NCBI RefSeq assembly: GCF_900128895.1
Contig: NZ_FSQW01000001.1
Location: 186,001 to 250,000, forward strand
Length of the DNA stretch: 64,000 bases
Source of the DNA: Parasphingorhabdus marina DSM 22363
Lineage (GTDB): Bacteria > Pseudomonadota > Alphaproteobacteria > Sphingomonadales > Sphingomonadaceae
Reading direction: 5' to 3'
This document shows, piece by piece, positions 45,229-55,795 of the stretch. Position 1 is the stretch's first letter. Each line of letters opens with the position of its first letter. The notes under the pieces were generated by a model, which was not told the DNA's origin, did not search any database, and saw nothing but the letters and a program-made list of their open reading frames with translations. A program made the position numbers and the translations under genes.

Positions 45229-46617
45229 ATGGTGGGCAGCGAAAACAGCCCGGAAATGGAAGACCGCCTCCAGACCGCCTGGGAAAATATCTGTTCCGGA
45301 CTGCGCCGTGACCTCGGTGCCCAGATCTATGGCCAGTGGATCAAGCCGGTCCGCATGACCGCATTTGACGCAGCCGACGGATCGCTGACCCTGACCCTGC
45401 CCTCCGAATTTGCCGCCAGCTGGGTCCGCGATCGCTATGCCGACCGCCTGACACTGGCCTGGAAAAACGAACTGCCCGACGTCCGGACCATTTCCTTTTC
45501 CGCACGAGCCGGCGCGGCGCGCATCGCGCAGGTCAAACGGCAAAAACCGGTTGATCCCGCCCCGGCATTTGCCGCTGCCGAGAAAGGCCAGTTCCGCCTC
45601 GAACTTGATCCGCGGATGACCTTTGACGAATTTATTGCAGGCCATTCCAACGTCCTCGCCCTTAATGCCGCGCAGCGGATGGCGGATACCGAGAAACCGC
45701 TTTTCAGCCCGCTCTATCTGCAGTCCTCGACGGGCCAGGGCAAAACCCATCTGATGCATGCGATCGGCCACGCTTATCGCGACGCCTTCCCCGAATCGCG
45801 GATCATCTACATGTCGGCAGAGCGGTTCATGATCGAATTTGTCTCCGCCATGCGCCGCAACGAGGCGATGGAATTCAAGGGTGCTCTGCGCCAGGCGGAC
45901 TTGCTGATGATCGATGATATCCAGTTCATCGTCGGCAAGAACAGCACCCAGGAAGAATTTTTGCACACGGTGGATTCGCTGATCAGCCAGGGCAAGCGGA
46001 TCGTTGTCGCCGCCGACCGGCCGCCCCAGGCGCTGGATGGTGTGGACCAGCGGTTGCTGTCGCGTCTGTCCATGGGTCTGGTCGCCGATATCCAGTCCGC
46101 CGGACTGGAACTGCGGCGCGATATTCTGGAACATCGCCTTGCGCAAATGCCGCACCAGGATGTGCCGGCCGACGTTGTCGAATTTCTCGCCCGGACGATC
46201 AGCCGCAATCTCCGTGAACTGGAAGGCGGGCTCAACAAGCTGCTCGCCTATGCCCAGCTGACCGGCCGGCCGATCACGCGCGAGCTGGCGGAAGAGCAGC
46301 TGTCCGACATTTTGAGCGCCTGCCGCCGGCGGATCACGATTGATGAAATTCAGCGCACGGTTTGCGAATATTACCGGCTGGACCGGAACGAGATGTCATC
46401 AAAGCGCCGCGCCCGCGCCGTCGCCCGTCCGCGCCAGGTCGCGATGTATCTGGCCAAGGTGATGACCCCGCGCAGCTATCCCGAAATCGGCCGCAAGTTC
46501 GGGGGCCGGGACCACAGCACGGTGATCCACGCGGTCAAGCTGGTCGAACAGCTCCGGGGAGAAGATACCGAAATGGACAATGATGTGCGGATGCTGTTGC
46601 GTCAGCTCGAAAGCTGA
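45229..46617 (+). CDS. dnaA: Chromosomal replication initiator protein DnaA
   Basis: About 462 residues. Domain I (LQTAWENICSGLRRDLGAQI, with YGQWIKPV), a short variable linker, the AAA+ domain III with Walker A STGQGKTHLMHAIG, Walker B LLMIDDIQFI and RLLSRLSMGL (sensor/arginine finger region), and domain IV with the DnaA box recognition signature FGGRDHSTVIHAVK. The start is not certain: ATG 45229 has AAGGAG only two bases before it, while ATG 45175 and GTG 45181 would add 18 or 16 residues; 45256 is also possible. Initiates replication by unwinding oriC. Confidence 0.96.
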   Translation: MVGSENSPEMEDRLQTAWENICSGLRRDLGAQIYGQWIKPVRMTAFDAADGSLTLTLPSEFAASWVRDRYADRLTLAWKNELPDVRTISFSARAGAARIAQVKRQKPVDPAPAFAAAEKGQFRLELDPRMTFDEFIAGHSNVLALNAAQRMADTEKPLFSPLYLQSSTGQGKTHLMHAIGHAYRDAFPESRIIYMSAERFMIEFVSAMRRNEAMEFKGALRQADLLMIDDIQFIVGKNSTQEEFLHTVDSLISQGKRIVVAADRPPQALDGVDQRLLSRLSMGLVADIQSAGLELRRDILEHRLAQMPHQDVPADVVEFLARTISRNLRELEGGLNKLLAYAQLTGRPITRELAEEQLSDILSACRRRITIDEIQRTVCEYYRLDRNEMSSKRRARAVARPRQVAMYLAKVMTPRSYPEIGRKFGGRDHSTVIHAVKLVEQLRGEDTEMDNDVRMLLRQLES

Positions 46618-46663
46618 CGCTGCACAGGATCGGGTGTGCGTGCGTCCCTTGCGAAACGCCCGG

Positions 46664-47344
46664 TTATTTCCTGTCTTTTTCCGGAGCCACCGAAATCCGG
46701 ACCCGCTCGCCGCTATTCCCGGGGAAACCGGTGAACATGGCTTCAACGAGATTGGGCACCAGATAGGTCAGGTTTTTTGACCGCGACTGGGCTTCGGCCG
46801 TGCCTTCAAACAGGCGTTCGCCGTCGGCCTGGCGATTGATCTTCAGGTCCAGTTCCGACGTGTAGACGGTAAAACTCCGCACGCTGCCAAAACCGGAAAA
46901 GCCGTGCCCGCCAAAGAGGAACGGGTCATGAAAGCCATAACGGTAGCGATGCCGGCCATAGAATCCGCGCCCGTAAAAACCGCCGAACCCGACACGGGAA
47001 TAGAAGGGATCATAGGTGCCCACAACACGCTCGCGCCCCTTGTCGACATCATAATCCATCTGCACGAGCAGCTCGGCACTGGCCGGATCGGCACTTCGCC
47101 GGTACCCCAGCTGGGTCATCCGCTCCTCGACGAGGCTGGCATATTGTGAAAATTCCAGTCCGCCGGCGAGATCGGGATCAGAGGCGACAACGGCAAATGT
47201 CTGTCCCTGTGTATCCGGCAGCGCCTCGAAGCGCTGAACATCGGCACGAAATGGTGTGGCGCATGCCCCGAGAGCGAGAAATGCGAGAGGGACCAGGACT
47301 TTCAGTCGTCCGGTCCGTTTCCTGTCTGGTTGAGACCCTGTCAT
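46664..47344 (-). CDS. DUF4136 domain lipoprotein
   Basis: 226 residues from ATG 47344 (AAGGA six bases upstream). Signal peptide VLVPLAFLALGAC with lipobox, then a DUF4136 domain with YASLVEERMTQLGYR and a Gly/Tyr/Phe-rich segment (FGGFYGRGFYGRHRYRYGFH), and C-terminal LVPNLVEAMFTGFPG. Outer-membrane or periplasmic lipoprotein of unknown function. It is convergent with dnaA. Confidence 0.9.
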   Translation of the reverse strand: MTGSQPDRKRTGRLKVLVPLAFLALGACATPFRADVQRFEALPDTQGQTFAVVASDPDLAGGLEFSQYASLVEERMTQLGYRRSADPASAELLVQMDYDVDKGRERVVGTYDPFYSRVGFGGFYGRGFYGRHRYRYGFHDPFLFGGHGFSGFGSVRSFTVYTSELDLKINRQADGERLFEGTAEAQSRSKNLTYLVPNLVEAMFTGFPGNSGERVRISVAPEKDRK

Positions 47345-47550
47345 AGTCATTCCTTCAAGTTGCCCACCATCTGAGATGGGCTTAGCAATAGCATGCTGAA
47401 CCCGTTTTGAACGACAAAAAAGCACGGATTATCGGACGATCCGAGTAAAATCGGGAAAATTTTGGCGGGATTCCGGAATTTGCCATCCCCAACCTCCGCC
47501 GGACACAGCCGAATCACTTTTCATGGGGCACAGGATCCTCTGCAGACAAA

Positions 47551-47580
47551 AGAAAACCCGCCGTGAAGCGGGTTACTTTT
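47551..47580 (-). terminator. Intrinsic terminator of rpsT
   Basis: AACCCGC-TTCACG-GCGGGTT on the minus strand forms a seven-pair stem followed by a T-rich stretch, 20-25 bases after the rpsT stop. Confidence 0.8.
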
Positions 47581-47599
47581 TGTCAGTATTGCCAGCCGG

Positions 47600-47863
47600 T
47601 CAGGACAGGGCAGCAACCCGTTTTGTCAGACGGCTGAATTTGCGGGCAGCGGTGTTCTTGTGGAACACGCCCCGTGCCACGCCGCGGGCCAGTTCGGGCT
47701 GCACCGCAGAAAGCGCGGCTGTTGCAGCGGCCTTGTCGCCAGCTTCCAGAGCCGTTTCCACCGATTTGATCTTCGTACGGATCTGGCTGACCCGGTTCTT
47801 GTTGATGACCGTACGGCGCGCGTTGCGACGGATACGTTTTTTAGCCTGTGGCGTATTGGCCAT
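47600..47863 (-). CDS. rpsT: 30S ribosomal protein S20
   Basis: 87 residues, very basic, [20 protein letters not shown] at the start and [17 protein letters not shown] at the end, matching S20. Located between mutM and dnaA, as in many alphaproteobacteria. GAGGT precedes the ATG. Confidence 0.98.
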   Translation of the reverse strand: MANTPQAKKRIRRNARRTVINKNRVSQIRTKIKSVETALEAGDKAAATAALSAVQPELARGVARGVFHKNTAARKFSRLTKRVAALS

Positions 47864-47989
47864 GAATTTACCTCAAATATGAAATGCTGGATCGCCATGA
47901 ACCGCTGTTGCGCCCATGGCTCAAGTCGGCGGGCAATAGCGTGAGAGGCGATTCCCGTCAACAGTTTGTTGGAGGAAGTACCGGCGCGG

Positions 47990-48809
<820 letters not shown>

Positions 48810-48931
48810 CCTGATTGATAAATACTGTCGAACGTGCAGCTACAGGGAGATTGCAGTGCTGCCAAGCCTCGTCTAATGCCGGGAGACAACCCGGCACAGT
48901 GCGGGCACAGCAAGGGCAAGAGCAACGATCA

Positions 48932-49669
48932 ATGATTGAAAGCAAAACCGTCTCCTTTGGCTATGAAGAGGTCGCACCGGAAGACAAGGCCGGCCGGGTC
49001 GGGCAAGTCTTTTCCAGCGTCGCCAGCAAATATGACGTGATGAACGATGCGATGAGCGCGGGCACCCATCGTCTGTGGAAGGACCGGTTCGTGCGGCGCG
49101 TCAAGCCGCGTGCCGGCGAGGACATTCTGGACATGGCCGGCGGCACCGGTGACATCGCCTTTCGGATGGCGGACAGCGGTGCCAATATCACCGTAGCGGA
49201 CATCAATGCGGACATGCTGTCCGAGGGCATTGACCGGGCGATCCGCAAGGGCATTGATGGCCTGGTCTGGAGCGAACAGAATGCCGAGACGCTGAACTTC
49301 CCCGATGCCCATTTTGATGCCTATACCATCGTCTTCGGCATCCGGAATGTGACCGATATCCCGGCAGCCCTGGCCGAGGCCCACCGCGTGCTGCGCTTTG
49401 GCGGCCGCTTCTACTGCATGGAATTTTCCAAAACCCTGTGGCCGGGTTTTGACAAGCTCTATGATTTCTACTCGCACCGCGTGCTGCCTAAAATTGGCAA
49501 GGCCGTCGCGGGAGATGAGGAAAGCTATCGCTATCTCGCCGAATCGATTGACCGGTTCCCGCCCATGGAGGACTTCCGGGCAATGATCGCAGCGGCCGGT
49601 TTCGCCCAGACCAGGGTGGAACCAATGATGGGCGGTCTGGTCGCCATTCACAGCGGCTGGAAAGTCTGA
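48932..49669 (+). CDS. ubiE: Ubiquinone/menaquinone biosynthesis C-methyltransferase UbiE
   Basis: 245 residues from ATG 48932. The UbiE signature FSSVASKYDVMNDAMSAG, SAM motif LDMAGGTGDIAFRM and the later RVLRFGGRFYCMEFS are intact. C-methylates a benzoquinol intermediate of ubiquinone synthesis. It is 10 bases upstream of ubiB on the same strand; mutM diverges. Confidence 0.97.
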   Translation: MIESKTVSFGYEEVAPEDKAGRVGQVFSSVASKYDVMNDAMSAGTHRLWKDRFVRRVKPRAGEDILDMAGGTGDIAFRMADSGANITVADINADMLSEGIDRAIRKGIDGLVWSEQNAETLNFPDAHFDAYTIVFGIRNVTDIPAALAEAHRVLRFGGRFYCMEFSKTLWPGFDKLYDFYSHRVLPKIGKAVAGDEESYRYLAESIDRFPPMEDFRAMIAAAGFAQTRVEPMMGGLVAIHSGWKV

Positions 49670-49679
49670 ACCGCCCCGC

Positions 49680-51233
49680 ATGACATCCGCCCGCACGCAT
49701 ATTTTCCGGCTGCTCAGATGGGGCCGCACGCTCGCCAGGCATGGCGCGCTGCGCGATATCGAAAAGCACAAGGCGACACCGCCACAGGTCCGGCGCCTGT
49801 TCCGGCTGGCCCGGCTTGGCACGATCCAGCCGAAGGAACCCAATTATTCGGCCGCCTTGCAGGCCATCGGCCCGGCGGCGATCAAGCTCGGCCAGACGCT
49901 TGCCACGCGTCCCGACATTATCGGTGAAGAAGCCGCGCGCGATTTGCTGAAACTGCAGGACAGCCTGCCGCCCGTGCGCTTTGACAAGATTCGCGACGAA
50001 ATAGAACTCAGCCTCGGCAAACCGCTCGATGAACTCTACAGCCATATCGATCCGGAACCGGTCGGCGCCGCCTCGATCGCCCAGGTCCACCGGGCGACGA
50101 CGATTGAGGGCAAGGATGTGGCGGTCAAGGTGCTGCGGCCCGGCATCATCAAGAAATTTGGCGAGGATATTGACACCTATGAATGGGCCGCGGCCCATCT
50201 CGAGGCGATGGGCGGCGAGGCCAAAAGGCTGCGACCGCAACTCGTCATCGCCAATTTCCGCCGCTGGACCATGCGGGAGCTGGACCTGCGTCGCGAGGCC
50301 GCCAGCGCGTCCGAACTGGCCGAGCATATGGCCAATGTTGAACAATATGAAATTCCCGCGATCGACTGGGACCGGACCTCGGGCCGGGTGCTGACGCTCG
50401 ACTGGGTAGATGGTGTCAAGATATCGCGGCGCGAGGATCTGATCGCGGCCGGGCATGATCTCAACGAGCTTGCCAACCGTCTGGTGCACACCTTTCTCAA
50501 ACAGGCGATTGAGGCCGGATATTTTCACGCGGACATGCATCAGGGGAACCTGTTCGTGAAACCCGATGGCACGATCGTCGCGATCGATTTCGGGATCATG
50601 GGGCGGATCAACAAAAAGGCACGTTTCTGGCTGGCGGAAATCCTCTACGGTCTGACCACCGGCAACTACAAGCGTGTGGCCGAAATCCATTTTGAGGCCC
50701 AATATGTGCCGGATCATCACAGCATGGAGGATTTCGCGACCGCACTGCGCGCGGTCGGTGAGCCGATGCGTGGCAAGCCGGTGAGCGAATTGTCGGTCGG
50801 CGACATGCTTGACGGTCTCTTCGCGATCACCCGCGATTTCGACATGGAGACCCAGCCGCATCTGCTGCTGCTACAGAAAACCATGGTGATGGTCGAAGGG
50901 ATCGCCACTGATCTCAACCCGGGCATCAACATGTGGGACACCAGCGGCCCCTATGTGAAGGAATGGATCCGCGGCGAGCTGGGACCGGAGGCGGCCATTG
51001 CCGACCGGATCAATTCCGATGTCGACACATTGCTGATGCTGCCCGATATCGTCCGGCGGCTGGACGAGCAGCTGCCCCGCAAAGGCGGCGCCCCGCCGGC
51101 ACTGCCGGTGGCCGATGTCGAGCTGATCTGGGACCGCCGCAAGACCCGGTCCGGTGGAGGATTCTGGCGTTATGTGCTAGTCGCCCTGATAGCCGGCGGC
51201 GCGGGGGCCGGGGCGATGTTCCTGTGGGGATGA
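49680..51233 (+). CDS. ubiB: UbiB, ABC1/atypical protein-kinase-like factor for ubiquinone synthesis
   Basis: 517 residues. [20 protein letters not shown] near residue 70, the Ala-rich loop [22 protein letters not shown] (invariant Lys), DMHQGNLFV and IDFGIMGR are the family's nucleotide-binding features. One C-terminal helix ([19 protein letters not shown]) anchors it to the membrane. Needed for ubiquinone biosynthesis or distribution. Downstream coaBC starts four bases after. Confidence 0.97.
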   Translation: MTSARTHIFRLLRWGRTLARHGALRDIEKHKATPPQVRRLFRLARLGTIQPKEPNYSAALQAIGPAAIKLGQTLATRPDIIGEEAARDLLKLQDSLPPVRFDKIRDEIELSLGKPLDELYSHIDPEPVGAASIAQVHRATTIEGKDVAVKVLRPGIIKKFGEDIDTYEWAAAHLEAMGGEAKRLRPQLVIANFRRWTMRELDLRREAASASELAEHMANVEQYEIPAIDWDRTSGRVLTLDWVDGVKISRREDLIAAGHDLNELANRLVHTFLKQAIEAGYFHADMHQGNLFVKPDGTIVAIDFGIMGRINKKARFWLAEILYGLTTGNYKRVAEIHFEAQYVPDHHSMEDFATALRAVGEPMRGKPVSELSVGDMLDGLFAITRDFDMETQPHLLLLQKTMVMVEGIATDLNPGINMWDTSGPYVKEWIRGELGPEAAIADRINSDVDTLLMLPDIVRRLDEQLPRKGGAPPALPVADVELIWDRRKTRSGGGFWRYVLVALIAGGAGAGAMFLWG

Positions 51234-51237
51234 CGAG

Positions 51238-52515
51238 ATGAGCACAGCCAGACATATCCTCCTGATCATCGGCGGCGGGATCGCGGCGTACAAGGCGAGC
51301 GAGCTGATCCGGCTGATCAAAAAGGCCGGTATGACCGTGCGCTGTGTGCTGACCGAGTCGGGTGCTCAGTTTGTTACACCGATGACTTTGGCCGCCCTGT
51401 CCGAAAACGAAGTGCACACCACATTGTGGTCGCTCAAGGATGAGGCGGAAATGGGGCATATTCAATTGTCCCGCGAGGCGGATCTGGTTGTTGTCTGTCC
51501 GGCCACGGCAAATCTGCTGGCAAAAATGGCCGGCGGGATTGCCGATGATCTGGCGACCACCTTGCTGCTGGCGACGGACACGCCTGTCCTGGCGGTGCCG
51601 GCAATGAATGTCCGGATGTGGGAACATGCCGCCACCCAGCGCAATCTGGAGCAACTGAAAGCGGATGGCATTGCCATCATGCCCCCGGATGAAGGCGATA
51701 TGGCCTGCGGCGAATATGGCCCGGGCCGCCTGCCCGATCCCGAAGCGATCATGGCCGAAATTTCGCGCCGGCTGGGTGATGGATCCGGCACGACGCTGGA
51801 CACCGCCAGCGAACTCGGACCCAACCCGCTCGACGGGCAACCGGCATTTGCTCCGGACGCGCATCGGCCGCTGCATGGTCGCCACGTGCTGATCACGGCG
51901 GGTCCGACCCGCGAGCCGATTGATCCGGTCCGCTATATTGCCAACCGGTCTTCCGGGCGGCAGGGATTTGCCATTGCCGCCGCCGCTGCGGAAGCTGGCG
52001 CAGACGTTACACTCGTCGCCGGACCGGTGCATCTGCCCACCCCGGCCGGGGTCATGCGCGTGGACGTAGAAACCGCCCGCGAAATGGAAGCCGCAGTGCA
52101 CGCAGCGCTCCCCGCTGATATTGCGATCATGGTGGCCGCAGTGGCCGACTGGCGGGCAGCGGAAAATGCCGACCAGAAGATCAAGAAGAAGGGTGACGCG
52201 CCGCCGCCGCTAAAACTGGCCGAAAATCCGGACATTTTGGCGGGTCTCGCCAATCACAAAGCCCGGCCGGGGCTGCTGATCGGATTTGCTGCCGAAACCG
52301 AGAATATTGCCGAGCATGCACGTGCGAAGCTGGCCCGCAAGGGTTGTGACTGGATTGTCGCCAATGATGTGTCGGGAGATGTCATGGGTGGCGACGAAAA
52401 CAGCGTCCACATCATCACCGCCGAGGGTTCGGAAATCTGGGAACGCCTGCCCAAGCCCGAGGTTGCCCGGCGACTTGTCGAGAAGATCAGCACCACCATC
52501 ACCGAGGAAAACTGA
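51238..52515 (+). CDS. coaBC: Bifunctional phosphopantothenoylcysteine decarboxylase / phosphopantothenate-cysteine ligase
   Basis: 425 residues. N-terminal CoaC (FMN-dependent decarboxylase) with His74 (EMGHIQLS), [10 protein letters not shown] and Cys157 in [12 protein letters not shown]-terminal CoaB with [16 protein letters not shown] and [10 protein letters not shown] and AAVADWR. Catalyses two steps of coenzyme A synthesis. Part of a tight ubiE-ubiB-coaBC-dut run, eight bases before dut. Confidence 0.97.
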   Translation: MSTARHILLIIGGGIAAYKASELIRLIKKAGMTVRCVLTESGAQFVTPMTLAALSENEVHTTLWSLKDEAEMGHIQLSREADLVVVCPATANLLAKMAGGIADDLATTLLLATDTPVLAVPAMNVRMWEHAATQRNLEQLKADGIAIMPPDEGDMACGEYGPGRLPDPEAIMAEISRRLGDGSGTTLDTASELGPNPLDGQPAFAPDAHRPLHGRHVLITAGPTREPIDPVRYIANRSSGRQGFAIAAAAAEAGADVTLVAGPVHLPTPAGVMRVDVETAREMEAAVHAALPADIAIMVAAVADWRAAENADQKIKKKGDAPPPLKLAENPDILAGLANHKARPGLLIGFAAETENIAEHARAKLARKGCDWIVANDVSGDVMGGDENSVHIITAEGSEIWERLPKPEVARRLVEKISTTITEEN

Positions 52516-52522
52516 AGCCACC

Positions 52523-52969
52523 ATGTTCAAACCGATTGACATTGCCGTCAAGCGCCTGCCCGATGCTGGCGATCTGCCCCTTCCTTCCTATGAAACATCC
52601 GGCTCGGCCGGGATGGATGTCCGGGCCGCAGAAACCGCAAGCATCGCGCCCGGAAAACGCGCGCTTGTTGGCACCGGTTTCGCCTTTGCCATTCCCGAAG
52701 GCTATGAAGTGCAGGTCCGGCCGCGCTCTGGACTGGCGCTCAAGAAAGGCGTATCTGTGCTGAATACGCCCGGGACGATCGACAGCGACTATCGCGGCGA
52801 GATCAAGGTCATTCTGGCCAATCTGGGCGAAGAGCCATTTGTCGTCGAACGCGGCGACCGGATCGCCCAGATTGTCGTCGCTCCCGTGCAGCGCGGAAAT
52901 CTGGTCGAGGTTGAATCGCTGGACGAGACGGCGCGCGGAAGCGGCGGTTTCGGATCAACAGGAGTATAG
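52523..52969 (+). CDS. dut: dUTP diphosphatase
   Basis: 148 residues with all trimeric dUTPase motifs: [43 protein letters not shown] and the C-terminal GSGGFGSTG. Hydrolyses dUTP to dUMP. The neighbourhood coaBC-dut is classical. Confidence 0.97.
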   Translation: MFKPIDIAVKRLPDAGDLPLPSYETSGSAGMDVRAAETASIAPGKRALVGTGFAFAIPEGYEVQVRPRSGLALKKGVSVLNTPGTIDSDYRGEIKVILANLGEEPFVVERGDRIAQIVVAPVQRGNLVEVESLDETARGSGGFGSTGV

Positions 52970-52972
52970 GTC

Positions 52973-53371
52973 ATGAGCTTTTTGGGTTTTGCAATTGCGA
53001 CAAGTCTTCAGGCGGCCACCCCGGCTGCGGCAGCCATGCCGCCGATGCCGGAAGACCTGAATGAAATTCCGATAGCCGAGTTCAGGAACAAGCCGACATA
53101 TGCTTACCGGGAATCGCTCAAGGCAAAGAAACTGACAAAAGGCTGCGAACCGACCCGCAAGGTCAATGACGGCGAATATTATTTCGTCAGCGTCGTCATG
53201 CTGACAGACGGGGCGGGAGGTCTGAAACGGGTCACCCCCGTGTCCATCGACTGTCCCCCGCTTGAAGAATATGTCGCCAGGTATTTCGCCCGTACGGGAA
53301 AAGACAATATGCAACCGACCGCGGATGGCAAACCGGCCTGGCGGCGTACCATGCTGAAATTCTACTGGTAG
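52973..53371 (+). CDS. Conserved hypothetical exported protein
   Basis: 132 residues from ATG 52973. The N-terminus (FLGFAIATSLQAATPAAAA) may be a short signal sequence. The body contains two Cys (KGCEP and IDCPP) and ARTGKDNMQPTADGKPAWRR. It lies three bases after dut and four before the ThiF-like gene. I recognise no function. Confidence 0.7.
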   Translation: MSFLGFAIATSLQAATPAAAAMPPMPEDLNEIPIAEFRNKPTYAYRESLKAKKLTKGCEPTRKVNDGEYYFVSVVMLTDGAGGLKRVTPVSIDCPPLEEYVARYFARTGKDNMQPTADGKPAWRRTMLKFYW

Positions 53372-53375
53372 GCAT

Positions 53376-54143
53376 TTGGCGCTTTCCGATCATCAGCTGG
53401 ACCGTTATGCGCGGCATATTGTGCTGCGTGATATTGGCGGTGCCGGGCAGAAAAAGCTGCTCGATGCACATGTCCTGATCATCGGCGCTGGCGGCATTGG
53501 CTGTCCGGCGATCCAGTATCTCGCAGCCGCCGGTATCGGCAAACTGACGATTGTGGACGATGATGTCGTCTCGCTTTCCAACCTCCAGCGGCAGATATTG
53601 TTCACGTCCGACGACATCGGGCAGCCAAAAGTGGAAGTTGCACAAAAGGCCGCCGGCAGGATCAATCCCGAAACGTTAATAAATATAGTTAATCAGAGAC
53701 TTACCGCGCAGCATTTTTCTGGCGAAAGTGCAGCATTTTTTGATGATATCGACGTGATTGTGGACGGTTCGGACAATTATCGGACCCGCCTTCTGGTGTC
53801 GGACCTGTCGATTGCGCACAAGGTGCCGCTGGTCTCCGCTGCCATTGGCCAGTTCCAGGGTCAGCTGGGCACCTTCCGCGGCTGGGAAGAGGACAAGCCC
53901 TGTTACCGCTGCTTCGTCGGCGATGCGCTGGATCCCGATGACTGCGACAATTGTTCGGAAGTCGGTGTGCTCGGCGCGATGGTCGGGCTGATGGGCAGCT
54001 TTGCGGCGATGGAAGCCATTCGCGTGATCACCGGATTTGGCGATGATCCGGCCGGAAAACTGCAATTGCTCGACGGACTGAAGCCATCGATGCGCAGTCT
54101 CAATCTGCCGAAAGACCCGGCCTGCAGCAGCTGCGGAACGTAG
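53376..54143 (+). CDS. HesA/MoeB/ThiF family adenylyltransferase
   Basis: 255 residues from a TTG at 53376 (no closer ATG). E1-like fold with IIGAGGIGCPAIQYLAAAG (ATP site), VSLSNLQRQILF, DGSDNYRTRLLVSD and two zinc Cys pairs (CYRC and CSSC). Adenylates the C-terminal Gly of MoaD/ThiS-type sulfur carriers in molybdopterin or thiamine synthesis. Without a catalytic Cys or rhodanese domain it is closer to MoeB/ThiF than to MOCS3. No moaD or thiS gene is nearby. Confidence 0.92.
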   Translation: MALSDHQLDRYARHIVLRDIGGAGQKKLLDAHVLIIGAGGIGCPAIQYLAAAGIGKLTIVDDDVVSLSNLQRQILFTSDDIGQPKVEVAQKAAGRINPETLINIVNQRLTAQHFSGESAAFFDDIDVIVDGSDNYRTRLLVSDLSIAHKVPLVSAAIGQFQGQLGTFRGWEEDKPCYRCFVGDALDPDDCDNCSEVGVLGAMVGLMGSFAAMEAIRVITGFGDDPAGKLQLLDGLKPSMRSLNLPKDPACSSCGT

Positions 54144-54210
54144 CGGATCGCCGATTTGCCTTTCTGGCAGGGATTCGGCAAAACTGCATCATCAACAGGG
54201 GAGAGAAGAT

Positions 54211-54615
54211 ATGACAATTCCGGTCACCGGACTGACGGCAGCAATTTGTGCCTTGCTGCTCATCTATTGCGCCTTTGCCACCGTCAAGGTGCGGTTTGCC
54301 AACAAGATCGGTTTTGGCGACGGTGACAATCCCGACCTGCTTGTCGCCCGGCGCACTCATGCGAATCTTTCGGAACATGCGCCGATTTTCCTGATCCTGC
54401 TGGCGATATTGGAGCTGGCAAATGCCCATCACCTGGGTCTGACCGTCATAGCCGCGATTTTCCTGATCGGCCGTGTCTCCCATGTTATCGGGATGAACGT
54501 CCACCACAAGGGCGGCTCTCCGAGGTTGCGACAGATCGGTGTCATGGCCACCTGGCTCACCACCATCATCCTGGCGGTCTGGATCCTGTTCCTGTTTGCC
54601 ACCAAACATATCTGA
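54211..54615 (+). CDS. MAPEG family membrane protein (second copy)
   Basis: 134 residues, four hydrophobic helices, with VARRTHANLSEHAPIFLILL and GRVSHVIGMN, paralogous to the product at 7410. The motif R-x2-HxN-x2-E is kept. Probable glutathione-dependent membrane enzyme of unknown substrate. AGGGGAGAG precedes the ATG. Confidence 0.92.
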   Translation: MTIPVTGLTAAICALLLIYCAFATVKVRFANKIGFGDGDNPDLLVARRTHANLSEHAPIFLILLAILELANAHHLGLTVIAAIFLIGRVSHVIGMNVHHKGGSPRLRQIGVMATWLTTIILAVWILFLFATKHI

Positions 54616-54631
54616 ACCCGGGCGAGCCGGT

Positions 54632-54978
54632 TCAGAAACTGGCCCCGTCCACCTTGCGAACCGGCAGGTGCTGCCAGTCCTCCGGTTCAAACAGCCGCAT
54701 GTTCACACCCATCCGGTCCGACGGCGCGGTCCGGGGTGTCCAGTGAGTAGCCGTTCCACAGCGCGCGCAGGTCCGGAAGGGATGGTCCCGTCGCCTTGCA
54801 CATAGCTGTTCAGCGCCTCGGGATCCGCATTTATCGTAACCCTTTTGGGATGCCAGTAGCCCCCGATCCACCCGGTCTTGCGGCATAGCGAGCAATTGCA
54901 TTTCAGGACTTCTCCGGGTGGTCCCGGCACACTGACCTGCACCGCACCGCAATGGCAACTGCCCCTGAGTTCAGACAT
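54632..54978 (-). pseudogene. GFA family protein (glutathione-dependent formaldehyde-activating enzyme-like), frameshifted
   Basis: The first frame (54978 to about 54785) reads MSELRGSCHCGAVQV and CNCSLCRKTGWIGGYW and NSYVQGDGTI, the N-terminal Cys motifs of GFA. The rest (RTCARCGTATHW, SDRMGVNMRLF) is in the -1 frame from about 54790 to 54632. A single missing base near 54780-54790 would restore one protein of about 115 residues with both zinc sites. It is either decayed or a sequencing error. Its start overlaps the sirtuin stop. Confidence 0.82.
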
Positions 54979-55693
54979 TTGTCAGCAGATCCTCGACCCA
55001 GACCGGAACCAGATCCCCGGCCTTGCCCATCCGGCTTTCGTGAAAATACAGGCTGCCTTCCGACGGATCGAGATTCATTTCCAGCGTCCTCGCGCCATAG
55101 TGCCGCGCGGATTGCACAAAGCCCGCCGCCGGATAGACCGCCCCGGACGTGCCGATCGACACGAACAGATCGCATTGGGCCAGCGCCAGTTCGATGCGCT
55201 CCATCTGATAGGGCATTTCCCCGAACCAGACGATATCCGGCCGCAGATGCCCAAACTGGTCGCATTTCGGACAGGCCGGATCGAGCGCCATTTTGCCGGC
55301 AAAGGGAGAACGCTCGCCGCAGGCCAGGCACCAGGCGCTGCGCAATTCGCCGTGCATGTGCAGAAGACGCTGCGACCCCGCGCGGTCATGCAGGTCATCG
55401 ACATTTTGCGTCACCAGCAAGAGGTCTCCGGGCCATTTCTGATCCAGTTCTGCCAGCGCCTGATGCGCCGGATTGGGCTGCACCGCATCCAGTTTGGCCC
55501 GCCGCTCGTCATAAAATTTCTGGACCATGTCCGGATCGCGGGCGAACGCTTCGGGTGTTGCGACATCTTCTACCCGGTGTCCCTCCCAAAGCCCATCGGG
55601 TCCTCGAAAGGTCGCGACGCCGCTTTCCGCGCTGATCCCGGCGCCGGTGAGAATGACGATATTGTTGATATTTTCCACGGGAACTGACCTCAT
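54971..55693 (-). CDS. NAD-dependent protein deacylase (sirtuin, CobB-like, class III)
   Basis: About 240 residues. NAD-site motifs ILTGAGISAESGVATFRG and VTQNVDDLHDRAG with the catalytic His in LLHMHGELRS, zinc Cys pairs CLAC and CPKC, and GTSGAVYPAAGF are intact. The Tyr and Arg in FYDERRAKL match the class III YxxR pocket for succinyl/malonyl lysines. It could act on Acs Lys612. ATG 55693 is used; a GTG at 55699 lies in a REP-like palindrome. Confidence 0.94.
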   Translation of the reverse strand: MRSVPVENINNIVILTGAGISAESGVATFRGPDGLWEGHRVEDVATPEAFARDPDMVQKFYDERRAKLDAVQPNPAHQALAELDQKWPGDLLLVTQNVDDLHDRAGSQRLLHMHGELRSAWCLACGERSPFAGKMALDPACPKCDQFGHLRPDIVWFGEMPYQMERIELALAQCDLFVSIGTSGAVYPAAGFVQSARHYGARTLEMNLDPSEGSLYFHESRMGKAGDLVPVWVEDLLTNV

Positions 55694-55722
55694 CGTCACC
55701 CTGAACTTGTTTCAGGGTCCAT
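55694..55722. repeat. REP-like extragenic palindrome, copy 1
   Basis: CGTCACCCTGAACTTGTTTC and the following AGGGTCCAT; the core CCCTGAA-CTTGT-TTCAGGG is a perfect seven-pair hairpin. Elements of this sequence are familiar to me as high-copy extragenic repeats in sphingomonad genomes. It sits at the promoter side of both the sirtuin and dapB. Confidence 0.7.
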
Positions 55723-55755
55723 TTATCCTCTAGACGCTGTTTGTGACGGAAGATG

Positions 55756-55781
55756 GATGCTGAAACAAGTTCGGCATGACG
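55756..55781. repeat. REP-like extragenic palindrome, copy 2 (diverged, inverted)
   Basis: GATGCTGAAACAAGTTCGGC followed by ATGACG repeats copy 1 in inverse orientation with substitutions that weaken its own hairpin. The pair flanks a 33-base spacer, the arrangement known for REP doublets. Confidence 0.6.
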
Positions 55782-55795
55782 GATATTGGGGTGTT

